Part shown: positions 1 to 6,999 of the stretch, in pieces
Position numbering within the stretch: position 1 is the stretch's first letter
Layout: every line of letters begins with the position of its first letter
Assembly: GCA_002389785.1 (NCBI GenBank)
Contig: DGQS01000011.1
Span: forward strand, 1-12,189
DNA from: Bacteroidetes bacterium UBA4408
GTDB lineage: Bacteria; Bacteroidota; Bacteroidia; UBA4408
Direction of reading: 5' to 3'
Length of the DNA: 12,189 bases
Made by a program: the position numbers and the translations under genes
The notes under the pieces: model-generated
Seen by the model: only the letters and a program-made list of their open reading frames with translations
What the model was told of the DNA's origin: nothing
The model's database searches: none

Positions 1-2318
1 CCTGGGAATGGAAAGAAAAATATGGAGGAATAATACTCGAACAGCTTAAAAAACTGGGTGCTTCCTGTGATTGGGATCGCACTCGCTTTACCATGGAAGA
101 CGATTTGAGCGATGCGGTAATTGATGTATTTATTGACTTGTATAAAAAGGGACAAATCTACCGCGGTGTGCGCATGGTTAACTGGGATCCACAAGGATTA
201 ACTGCCGTTAGCGATGAAGAGGTAATTCACAAAGAAGTGAATTCGAAATTGTATTATGTGCGCTATAAAATTGAGGGTACTGATGATGAATGGATTACGA
301 TTGCAACTACACGTCCCGAAACAATTTTGGGCGATACTGCCGTATGCGTGCATCCTGAGGATGAAAGGTACAAACAGCTTCATGGCAAATTTGCTGTAAT
401 TCCCTTGGTTAATCGCAGCGTACCAATTATAACTGACGATTACATTACCATGGATTTTGGTACCGGTGCATTAAAAGTTACACCGGCGCACGATATTAAT
501 GATTATAACTTAGGCGTAAAGCACAAATTGGAAGTAATTGATACCATTGCTGCCGATGGAAAGATGAGTGAAGCAGCACAATTTTATATTGGGGAAGACC
601 GCTTTGCCGTTCGTAAAAAAATTGCCAAAGACCTGGAAGAAATGGGGCATGTGGTGAAAGTAGAAGATATAAAAAACAAAGTTGGCTATTCAGAGCGAAC
701 CAATGCGGTTATTGAGCCCAAGCTTTCGATGCAATGGTTTTTGAAGATGGATAAAATTTCGAAGCCTGCTTTGGAACATGTGTTGGATGGCTCGATAAAT
801 TTAATTCCAGAAAAATTTATAAATACCTATAAACACTGGATGGAAAATGTACACGATTGGTGCATTAGTCGACAGTTGTGGTGGGGACAACGCATACCTG
901 CCTGGTACGATGAAAAAGGAAATACGGTAGTGGCAAAAACGCATGAACAGGCACTTGAAAAATTTAGGAAGGAATTTCCCGGCACCGCTGTAAATCAACT
1001 GAAGCAAGATGAAGATGTATTGGATACCTGGTTTAGTTCCTGGTTGTGGCCCATTAGTGTATTTGATGGTTTTAAAAATCCGGAAAATCCGGATATCAAG
1101 TATTACTATCCAACGAATGACTTGGTAACAGCTCCAGAAATACTTTTCTTTTGGGTGGCACGAATGATTATTGCAGGCTACGAATACCGCGGTGAAAAAC
1201 CATTTACCAATGTATATTTAACCGGAATTGTGCGCGACAAGCAAGGTCGTAAAATGAGTAAATCATTAGGAAACTCGCCTGACCCGCTTGATTTAATTGA
1301 AAAGTACGGAGCAGATGGAGTGCGTGTTGGCATGTTGCTTTCGTCGCCAGCCGGGAATGACTTGTTGTTTGATGAATCATCGTGTGAGCAGGGTAGAAAT
1401 TTTTCGAACAAGTTGTGGAATGCCTTTCGTTTGATTAAAGGTTGGGAAGTTGATGCTACCAAGCAATGCAGCGAAGGAAATAAAATGAGCATCGCTTGGT
1501 TTGAAGCTCGTTTGCAACAACAATTGCTAGCCTTGAATGATTTGTATTCGAAATACCGCATGAGCGAGGCTTTGATGACAACCTACAAACTTATATGGGA
1601 CGATTTCTGTGCTTGGTATCTTGAATTGGTGAAGCCTGAGTTTGTGAATGGAGTTGCGTTGCCTGTTGATAAAGAAACGCACGCTGCTACACTGTTGTTT
1701 TTAGAACAACTGCTTAAATTAGTACATCCATGGATGCCTTTTGTAAGCGAAGAAATTTGGCATTTGCTAAAAGAACGCAAAGAAAATGAGTGTTTAATTG
1801 TTGCCAGCTGGCCAAGCGAAAAATCAGTAGACGCCGGTATTTTAAATGCTTGTGATAAATTATTTGAGTTAATTGCTCAAGTAAGAAATTACCGAAACAG
1901 CAAACAAATTTCGCCAAAAACTGCACTTAAACTTGCGGCTAAAAAACATACAAGCGGTGTTAGCGATTTCGATAAACACCTGCAAACTTTTTCGGGAACG
2001 CTAAAGAAAATGGCCAATCTATCAGATTTTACTTCGGTAGAAAATGGAGAAAAAATGGTTTCAGTTTTAATTACCGATACACATGAGTTTTTTATTGCCA
2101 GTGAAGGTGCGCTGGATGTAGATAAAGAAATTGATAGTTTGCAAAAAGAGCTCGATTACACTAAAGGATTCTTAAAGTCGGTAGAAGCTAAACTCTTAAA
2201 CGAAAAATTTATTTCAAATGCAAAGCCTGAATTGGTAGCGAATGAAAAAAAGAAACAGGCAGATGCCATTTCCAAAATCAATGCACTTGAAACTCAATTG
2301 AAGGGTTTGAAAAATTAG
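1..2318 (+). CDS. valS: Valyl-tRNA synthetase (ValRS), 5'-truncated by the window edge
   Basis: This cytoplasmic class I synthetase charges tRNA-Val with valine and edits misactivated threonine. The frame is open from base 3 (first residues WEWKEKYGG) to the TAG at 2316-2318, giving about 771 visible residues. Family members are near 880, so about 110 residues including the HIGH motif lie outside the window; the ATG at 93 is an internal methionine, not the start. Visible in order: the CP1 editing domain with TTRPETILGD (around 305-335), the CISRQLWWGQRIPAW segment (around 861-905), DTWFSSWLWP (around 1023-1052), the KMSKS ATP-binding loop (1251-1265), the helical anticodon-binding domain (roughly 1500-1950), and a Lys/Glu-rich C-terminal coiled coil (roughly 2115-2315) typical of ValRS. 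No frameshift or missing motif is seen in the visible part. The gene is convergent with the downstream gene, and the stop codons overlap. Identity is very secure. Confidence 0.97.
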   Translation, partial: WEWKEKYGGIILEQLKKLGASCDWDRTRFTMEDDLSDAVIDVFIDLYKKGQIYRGVRMVNWDPQGLTAVSDEEVIHKEVNSKLYYVRYKIEGTDDEWITIATTRPETILGDTAVCVHPEDERYKQLHGKFAVIPLVNRSVPIITDDYITMDFGTGALKVTPAHDINDYNLGVKHKLEVIDTIAADGKMSEAAQFYIGEDRFAVRKKIAKDLEEMGHVVKVEDIKNKVGYSERTNAVIEPKLSMQWFLKMDKISKPALEHVLDGSINLIPEKFINTYKHWMENVHDWCISRQLWWGQRIPAWYDEKGNTVVAKTHEQALEKFRKEFPGTAVNQLKQDEDVLDTWFSSWLWPISVFDGFKNPENPDIKYYYPTNDLVTAPEILFFWVARMIIAGYEYRGEKPFTNVYLTGIVRDKQGRKMSKSLGNSPDPLDLIEKYGADGVRVGMLLSSPAGNDLLFDESSCEQGRNFSNKLWNAFRLIKGWEVDATKQCSEGNKMSIAWFEARLQQQLLALNDLYSKYRMSEALMTTYKLIWDDFCAWYLELVKPEFVNGVALPVDKETHAATLLFLEQLLKLVHPWMPFVSEEIWHLLKERKENECLIVASWPSEKSVDAGILNACDKLFELIAQVRNYRNSKQISPKTALKLAAKKHTSGVSDFDKHLQTFSGTLKKMANLSDFTSVENGEKMVSVLITDTHEFFIASEGALDVDKEIDSLQKELDYTKGFLKSVEAKLLNEKFISNAKPELVANEKKKQADAISKINALETQLKGLKN

Positions 2319-3076
2319 GCGTAGCCACTTATTTTATAAACTACATAACCTACTAATTCGTGTATCAGCATTTTCCATTCTTCAAAAGCTTGGGAAGAGG
2401 GAATTAGCAGGTAATCAAACTCTAACTTATAAGGTCCGCTATAGCGGTCGGTGGAATAGTAGTCGAACTGCATACCAACCTTAGTAAAACAGCCTATTGA
2501 GCGTCGCATGTGAAAGGCTGAAGTGATAAGTAAGCACTTGGCTGCCGGCATTTTTTGTGCAAGTAATTTTTGTGTGAACACTGCATTTTCGCGGGTATTG
2601 TTAGATTCACTTTCAATGAGTACATCTGCTGCCGGAATGCCCAAGTTGAGTAGAAATTGTTCGGCATATTTTCCTTCTTTCATGTCTTGGTGTAAAATAC
2701 TTCCGGAGCCACCTGTAAACACGATTTTTTTTATAATTCCACGTTTATATAAATCAACAGCTTGCATCACTCGGTCGGTGCTTCTGGTAAATTGCATGCG
2801 GTCGAATTCTTTGTCGTACCAAAGCATTCCTCCTAATACTATCCCTGCATCGTAGCGGCTTAATTCGTTGTGCTTTTTGGGTGCAATTTCCCAGTTTCGC
2901 ATCACTAAATTTAAAAGAAATGAATTGGAAAATACATACAAAACAAACAGTGAGCTAATTAACAGTTTACGTCTTTTAAGTGCTTGTTTTGTGAAAACAG
3001 CCCATACTAATAGTGCAAAAATCCAAGTGAGTGGGGCTATTGCGAACGAAAGTAGCTTTGAGAAAATAAAAAACAT
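2315..3076 (-). CDS. DUF218/YdcF-SanA-ElyC-like membrane-anchored protein
   Basis: A 253-residue protein with two hydrophobic segments near the N-terminus (about residues 8-28 and 37-57), followed by a DUF218 (PF02698) domain at about 76-240. Motifs that support the family are DAGIVLGG (76-83), FTGGSG (120-125), the ESNNTRENA segment (157-165) and LLITSAFHMRRS (182-193). Related proteins such as ElyC and SanA act in envelope or peptidoglycan-precursor integrity, while YdcF binds S-adenosylmethionine; the exact reaction of this subfamily is unknown. The domain should lie outside or at the face of the inner membrane, but its side is an inference. The ATG at 3074-3076 puts the first membrane segment at the N-terminus, as expected. 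The TAA (2315-2317) overlaps the valS TAG on the other strand. It is divergent from the protease gene across about 90 bases. Family confidence is high; function is open. Confidence 0.9.
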   Translation of the reverse strand: MFFIFSKLLSFAIAPLTWIFALLVWAVFTKQALKRRKLLISSLFVLYVFSNSFLLNLVMRNWEIAPKKHNELSRYDAGIVLGGMLWYDKEFDRMQFTRSTDRVMQAVDLYKRGIIKKIVFTGGSGSILHQDMKEGKYAEQFLLNLGIPAADVLIESESNNTRENAVFTQKLLAQKMPAAKCLLITSAFHMRRSIGCFTKVGMQFDYYSTDRYSGPYKLEFDYLLIPSSQAFEEWKMLIHELVGYVVYKISGYA

Positions 3077-3131
3077 ACAATTTTTTCGTAAATATATTCA
3101 TATTTTAAAGCTAGTGCTTGAATGCATTTAA

Positions 3132-3162
3132 TTTCGAAAAATGATTTTGCTGTGTACCTTTA
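3132..3162 (+). promoter_or_regulatory. Candidate Bacteroidota promoter for the protease/HEAT-like pair
   Basis: A TTTC at 3132-3135 (compare -33 TTTG) lies 19 bases before TACCTTTA at 3155-3162 (compare -7 TAnnTTTG). One base of each box deviates from consensus, but the spacing is normal for this phylum. The ATG at 3167 starts only four bases after the -7 box, so transcription from here would begin at or very near the start codon. This is inference from sequence match only. Confidence 0.35.
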
Positions 3163-3166
3163 CTGC

Positions 3167-4213
3167 ATGAAACAATTTTTGTTTTGGCTGAAACGCTTTT
3201 TTCAGGTAATTTTTATCTTGGCGCTACTTGTCGGAATTTATCACTACAAATTGCTAAACTATGCGTTTTCACAGGCAAAAGGACAACTTAAAATTGTATG
3301 GAATGCTGAAGATTGCGAAGAAGTATTGCAATCCGATGATTTTCCTGATTCGTTGAAACCTAAGTTGGCGTTGGTAAAAGAAATAAAAAAGTTTGCCGAA
3401 ACAAGCCTGGGTATACGTAAATCTGACAATTACACTACCCTCTACAACCAACATGGAAAAACCTTGATGTGGATGTTGATGGCTTCTGAGCCTTATGAAA
3501 TGAAAGCCAAGCAATGGCATTTTCCGCTTCTCGGCGATTTTTCGTACAAAGGATATTTTGATAAAAAGAAAGCGCGCCTTGAACAATACGAATTGGAACA
3601 AGCAGGGTTTGATACTGAATTAGGACGAGCCAGTGGCTGGAGTACCTTAGGATGGTTTAAGGATCCGGTGCTTTCATCGATGCTGTATCAATCGAAAGGA
3701 GAATTATCTGAATTAATAATTCATGAATTAACGCATGGTACCTTGTATGTAAAAAACGATGTAAACTTTAATGAAAATTTAGCAAGTTTTATTGGGGAGC
3801 AAGGCGCCATCGCATTTTTGAAATTTAAATTTGGTGAAAAATCGGAAGCGCTCATCAATTATCAATCGGCTTTGTTGGATGAACGAATTTTTGAAAAATT
3901 TTTATTTGGTTGTACACGACAGTTAAGCGAATTATATTCAAGTATGAAGAACGAATCTGATGCAGTGAAGCAGGAGAAAAAAAAGGCACTCATACATCAA
4001 TTTGTGGTAGAAGCTTACAAACTTCCAATTAGCAGCAAGAAAAAATACATGAAACGCATGCGTGGTGCAATCACTTCGGGCAATGCATTTTTTATGGGTT
4101 ATCAACGGTATGATGCACAAAAAGACAGTCTGGCAATGGTATTGTCCACACAGTATAAGGGCGATATTAAAAGCTATTTAATCAATCTTAAATCACGTTT
4201 CCAAAGTTTGTAA
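3167..4213 (+). CDS. Membrane-anchored zinc protease, putative aminopeptidase family (PF10023-like)
   Basis: A 348-residue protein from the ATG at 3167. An in-frame ATG at 3122 would add 15 residues (MHLISKNDFAVYLYC), but these would precede a clean N-terminal membrane segment (about residues 3-25), so 3167 is preferred. HELTH at 186-190 is a gluzincin HExxH zinc site, with the Glu of FNENLASF (about residue 203) as likely third ligand. The preceding SGWSTLGWFKDPVLSSML block (about 156-173) is a hallmark of the proteobacterial and Bacteroidota 'putative aminopeptidase' family. The expected role is a peptidase tethered to the inner membrane with its catalytic domain outside the cytoplasm; the substrate is unknown. 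It is followed after one base by the HEAT-like gene, so the two are probably co-transcribed and translationally coupled. The family call rests on motif recognition, not on a profile search. Confidence 0.82.
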   Translation: MKQFLFWLKRFFQVIFILALLVGIYHYKLLNYAFSQAKGQLKIVWNAEDCEEVLQSDDFPDSLKPKLALVKEIKKFAETSLGIRKSDNYTTLYNQHGKTLMWMLMASEPYEMKAKQWHFPLLGDFSYKGYFDKKKARLEQYELEQAGFDTELGRASGWSTLGWFKDPVLSSMLYQSKGELSELIIHELTHGTLYVKNDVNFNENLASFIGEQGAIAFLKFKFGEKSEALINYQSALLDERIFEKFLFGCTRQLSELYSSMKNESDAVKQEKKKALIHQFVVEAYKLPISSKKKYMKRMRGAITSGNAFFMGYQRYDAQKDSLAMVLSTQYKGDIKSYLINLKSRFQSL

Positions 4214-4214
4214 C

Positions 4215-4733
4215 ATGAACTTAAAGGCTGCACTCTTAAAGGAAAACAGCAAAAAGCAAACCTTACTAATTGCCGCTAGTATAGCTACAAATCCTAAATT
4301 ATTTGAAGAAGCGATGCAGGTATTTTTTGCAAACGAATACCTATTAACACAACGTTGCGCTGCTGTAATTAATGCCTGTTTTGAAAAGAATCCCAAATTA
4401 ATTGAACCCTATCTGTTAAAATTAATCGAAAATTTATCGAAGAAAGGGCTGCATGATGCTGTAAAGCGAAATACTGTACGCATGTTACAGTTTATGGATA
4501 TACCAAAAAACTTGCAAGGCTTAGCTTTTGAAAATTGCATGAAATTATTGCTTTCATCTGATGAGGCAATTGCAATACGAGTATTTGCCATGACCGTGCT
4601 TTTTAATATTTGCAAAGTTGAACCCGAGTTGAAAAAAGAAGTAATAATTGCTATTGAAGCTCATCTGCCCTATGCATCAAAAGGTTATCTCAACAGGGCC
4701 GGAAAATTACTTTCTAAATTAAAAAAGCTCTGA
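4215..4733 (+). CDS. Small HEAT-like helical-repeat protein, function unknown
   Basis: A 172-residue protein with no signal peptide or membrane segment, so probably cytoplasmic. It is almost entirely predicted-helical: leucine- and alanine-rich amphipathic stretches of 15-20 residues separated by short turns. Recurring 'hydrophobic helix, NPKLxEP/PELKKEV, hydrophobic helix' units (for example around residues 24-50, 58-75 and 130-150) resemble HEAT/ARM repeats, which usually form protein-binding scaffolds. No catalytic motif is visible. The ATG at 4215 follows the protease stop (4211-4213) after a single base, which strongly suggests one transcript and translational coupling. The C-terminus is lysine-rich (GKLLSKLKKL). 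It is convergent with the WYL gene, only nine bases away. I do not recognise a named family; the repeat call is from pattern only. Confidence 0.75.
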   Translation: MNLKAALLKENSKKQTLLIAASIATNPKLFEEAMQVFFANEYLLTQRCAAVINACFEKNPKLIEPYLLKLIENLSKKGLHDAVKRNTVRMLQFMDIPKNLQGLAFENCMKLLLSSDEAIAIRVFAMTVLFNICKVEPELKKEVIIAIEAHLPYASKGYLNRAGKLLSKLKKL

Positions 4734-4742
4734 TGCTACAAG

Positions 4743-5657
4743 TTATTTGTAACTAACCAAGCTGTATACTTTTTTAATTTGGTCAATTAATTTTTTAGGA
4801 GAAATCACTGTAATATTTTCAGCATAAGATAGCAGTTCATGCAGGAAATCATAGGTTAAATAAACACAAACTTCCAACCGAACTTCAGTATTGCTTTCAC
4901 TGATTATTTTTTGCGAATGATGCAAGGGATAAGACTTGATGTATTGCCCTTGTTCTTTTGTGAAACTTAACACTACCCGCTCCGCTTCGCCCTTTTCGGG
5001 AACAAATATTCCGAATGCATCTTTAAAGTATTGCTCAGCATTAAATGATTTGCCTGCAGGGATTTTTAAACGGAGTGTTTCAATATCACTTATTCGGTCT
5101 AATCCAAAAGTACGTATACTTTCTTCACCTTGCTTTCGGGAAATTAAATACCATCGACCTTTGAATTCTTTTAGCAGCAAGGGTTCAACTGTCCTATTCT
5201 CTGAATCATCCGTATAGTATTTTGAATACACAAACTTAACCAACAACTTATTTTTAATGGCGTGTAGCAGGGGAAATATATGTTCGTTACCTCGTGCAGC
5301 ACGTTTTTCAAATTGTATCAATGGCAGGTAAAAGGACGAAAATTTGAGCGCATTGTACAAGTCAAATGTTTCGAGCATGCGGCTATTGCTGTGTGTTTCT
5401 TCCTCTTCGGCAATAAAATAATTTCCGCTCCGTTTGTTGCATTCAATGGTAATTCCGTATAAGGTATAAATCTCTTTTATGTCGCGTTGAAAAGTACGCT
5501 GTGAGATAGTAAACTTTAATCCTTGTTCATGACTTTCGCGTTCGAGCAATTCGCTAATCTCAGCAAAGTTGGCTTGGCCCCTTCTTCGCAGGTAGTTAAC
5601 GATGTGCATGTAGCGTGCAATGTATTCGCGTTTCGACACGGTATTTTTTTTTTGCAA
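4743..5657 (-). CDS. WYL-domain transcriptional regulator (YafY/PafC-like)
   Basis: A 304-residue DNA-binding regulator. The N-terminal helix-turn-helix spans about residues 8-62, with the KREYIARYMHI opening and the SQRTFQRDI recognition region (52-60) typical of Bacteroidota WYL proteins. A WYL domain follows (about 128-200) with the GRWYLISRK core (W169-Y170-L171) and FGLDRI (184-189), then a WCX-like C-terminal extension to the end. WYL domains are thought to sense nucleic-acid or small ligands and commonly control phage-defence or DNA-damage genes. The start is uncertain: the longest frame begins with TTG at 5657, followed by ten consecutive A bases over codons 2-5. A GTG at 5639 (before SKREY) is equally plausible, while the ATG at 5609 would cut into the HTH. 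It sits 30 bases downstream of the AAA+ gene on the same strand, so it probably shares that transcript and may regulate it. Confidence 0.93.
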   Translation of the reverse strand: MQKKNTVSKREYIARYMHIVNYLRRRGQANFAEISELLERESHEQGLKFTISQRTFQRDIKEIYTLYGITIECNKRSGNYFIAEEEETHSNSRMLETFDLYNALKFSSFYLPLIQFEKRAARGNEHIFPLLHAIKNKLLVKFVYSKYYTDDSENRTVEPLLLKEFKGRWYLISRKQGEESIRTFGLDRISDIETLRLKIPAGKSFNAEQYFKDAFGIFVPEKGEAERVVLSFTKEQGQYIKSYPLHHSQKIISESNTEVRLEVCVYLTYDFLHELLSYAENITVISPKKLIDQIKKVYSLVSYK

Positions 5658-5687
5658 AAATGAAACAATTTAACTGATTGTCAATTT

Positions 5688-6767
5688 TTAAAATCCAACA
5701 GCTTTTTTAGTTTGCAATGAAATAATTTGTGTTTCGCGGTTGCTGTATATTTCAGACAAGGATACCGGATGATTGTAAACACGATTGAAACCAAGATTTT
5801 TGCTTAATGCATTCGCTTTTACCACGTCGAGTTCATTAAATTCATACTTGGTAAGTAAGCGACCCGGGCGAAGCAAAGCTGCATCTACATTTTTTATATC
5901 GGTATTGAAAGTGCAGATGATTTGCATGTTCAAAATATCGCTTAGCAAACCATCTGAAATGTTCAGCAAAGTTGAAACGGCTGTATTTTGATTTGATTCG
6001 CGGGCAACTATAGCTTTTTCAGCATCTTCAATAATTAAAACCTGACCACGTGCTTGTGTCACCAACATGTTAATAAATCCAGGATCCGAAAGCGATTCAG
6101 CCATACCGGATGGAATGAAAATAACATCCTTCTTAATAGATGAAATAATGTGCCGCAAATAATTGGTTTTTCCGGTCCCCGGTTTTCCATACAAAAAATG
6201 CAAGCCGCGTTTGGAAGTATCGTTGAGCGCGCTAATAAATTCAGTATCAAAACTTGCTAAATTGTTGTTGTAGTTTTTATCTAAATCAACTTTGGTTGCA
6301 CCAATATCGAAGCTGTTTAATTCTAACCCAAATTCGCCTGCAGTAATTAATTGAACACTGGGAAGCTTGGCAGTTGAAATGCAGAGGCGATGTGCTTCGT
6401 CTTTAATATATTTTTCGCTGAGTAACTCTTCTCTTTTATACAAATAAGTAAAACTGTTGGAGCTGGCAACTATCATTTCGCCGGTTGTAAACAAAACAAT
6501 TTTTTGTGGAAAAAAGCCATTTCGTTGTCGCGCATCATAATCGCTATCATGTATAATCCGGATGATAAACTCTTTGTAAAAATCGCAAAGTTCATTGGCC
6601 AGTTGAATTCCCTTCATATTGGTTACCTGACATTGACTGGGAAGTTCATTAAAGTAACAAGTAAATAATTTTTTAATCGCTAATTCGCCTCGGTTGTCTA
6701 ATGAATTAATAATGCTGCTATCAACGCTTTGTTGCGGAACGGCTGTGTGTAAGGTTACATTTTCCAT
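5688..6767 (-). CDS. AAA+ family ATPase, function unknown
   Basis: A 359-residue cytoplasmic protein whose C-terminal half is a single AAA+ module: Walker A GKPGTGKT (194-201), Walker B VLIIED (243-248), sensor-1 asparagine in ICTFNTD (N288), and an ALLRPGR motif (297-303) as in Bcs1/CDC48/FtsH-type ATPases (arginine-finger region). The small C-terminal lid follows to about residue 345. The N-terminal 180 residues match no domain I recognise; they hold mixed helices and strands with KIVLFTTGEMIVASS (89-103) as a likely beta hairpin, and could be a substrate-recognition domain. All ATPase residues look intact, so it is likely an active hexameric or oligomeric remodelling enzyme. The ATG at 6765-6767 is preceded by a good TAGTTTTG -7 box. 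It is the first gene of a probable two-gene unit with the WYL regulator and is divergent from icmF. Confidence 0.88.
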   Translation of the reverse strand: MENVTLHTAVPQQSVDSSIINSLDNRGELAIKKLFTCYFNELPSQCQVTNMKGIQLANELCDFYKEFIIRIIHDSDYDARQRNGFFPQKIVLFTTGEMIVASSNSFTYLYKREELLSEKYIKDEAHRLCISTAKLPSVQLITAGEFGLELNSFDIGATKVDLDKNYNNNLASFDTEFISALNDTSKRGLHFLYGKPGTGKTNYLRHIISSIKKDVIFIPSGMAESLSDPGFINMLVTQARGQVLIIEDAEKAIVARESNQNTAVSTLLNISDGLLSDILNMQIICTFNTDIKNVDAALLRPGRLLTKYEFNELDVVKANALSKNLGFNRVYNHPVSLSEIYSNRETQIISLQTKKAVGF

Positions 6768-6789
6768 TGTGCTTGTATTAAGTTTGATG

Positions 6790-6797
6790 CAAAACTA
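6790..6797 (-). promoter_or_regulatory. -7 promoter element of the AAA+/WYL unit
   Basis: Read on the minus strand this is TAGTTTTG, a full match to the Bacteroidota -7 consensus TAnnTTTG, 22 bases before the ATG at 6767. No TTG is seen at the usual -33 spacing; a TTG lies only 14 bases upstream. The missing -33 box and the direct repeats beside it suggest a regulated promoter, which is an inference. Confidence 0.55.
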
Positions 6798-6800
6798 AGT

Positions 6801-6827
6801 TCGCATAACGCCAATCTATGTCGCATA
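6801..6827. repeat. Direct repeat TCGCATA x2, 20-base period (candidate operator)
   Basis: TCGCATA occurs at 6801-6807 and again at 6821-6827, exactly 20 bases apart, about two DNA helical turns, so both copies face the same side. On the minus strand the proximal copy starts three bases before the -7 box of the AAA+ gene, and the distal copy sits next to the -33 position. That placement is what one expects of an activator or repressor site for this promoter. The WYL protein encoded downstream is the obvious candidate binder, but nothing here proves it. Confidence 0.45.
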
Positions 6828-6835
6828 TAAAAATT

Positions 6836-6888
6836 TCTACCAAGCCTTCTTAAAAGCGAAGTAACATAACTGTTAACAGCGTGGTAGA
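6836..6888. repeat. Inverted repeat, 10-base arms with one mismatch, in the AAA+/icmF divergent region
   Basis: TCTACCAAGC at 6836-6845 pairs with GCGTGGTAGA at 6879-6888 in 9 of 10 positions, with 33 bases between. It lies between the two divergent promoters. It could be a spaced operator or a hairpin in an unmapped transcript; there is no T-run after either arm, so it is not a typical terminator. Confidence 0.4.
6870..6879. repeat. Perfect 10-base palindrome CTGTTAACAG
   Basis: The ten bases read the same on both strands and stop there (flanking bases do not pair). The palindrome abuts the right arm of the larger inverted repeat and lies about 90 bases before the icmF -7 box. A short perfect palindrome in a divergent promoter region is a reasonable dimer-binding site, but one of this size can also arise by chance in A+T-rich DNA. 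Confidence 0.3.
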
Positions 6889-6968
6889 TGTATAAATGCT
6901 TGCCCATTTTGTCTGAAACCGGAAAAGTATCACTACTAATTTAGCTCAAAAAAATAGCGTTGAATTTT

Positions 6969-6976
6969 TATCTTTG
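6969..6976 (+). promoter_or_regulatory. -7 promoter element of icmF
   Basis: TATCTTTG is a full match to the Bacteroidota -7 consensus TAnnTTTG and lies 23 bases before the icmF ATG at 7000, giving an expected short leader of about 15-20 bases. A -33 box is weak: the best candidate (TTAG at 6941-6944) is 24 bases upstream, longer than usual. No Shine-Dalgarno sequence precedes the ATG, as is normal in this phylum. Confidence 0.6.
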
Positions 6977-6999
6977 TCTCAATTATATAACAGCCTTAA

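Noticed and set aside
1178..1561. 127-codon opposite-strand frame within valS
   Set aside because: It is antisense to the KMSKS region of ValRS and has no recognisable domain.
2523..3131. Plus-strand frames over the DUF218 gene
   Set aside because: They are the complement of a well-supported DUF218 protein with family motifs; the plus-strand translations show none.
3122..3166. Upstream ATG start for the zinc protease
   Set aside because: It would place 15 polar and mixed residues before the membrane segment and leave almost no promoter space; kept only as an alternative.
4739..4753. Terminator between the convergent HEAT-like and WYL genes
   Set aside because: Only a five-base stem (AGTTA/TAACT) with a four-base loop and no T-run is present, too weak to call.
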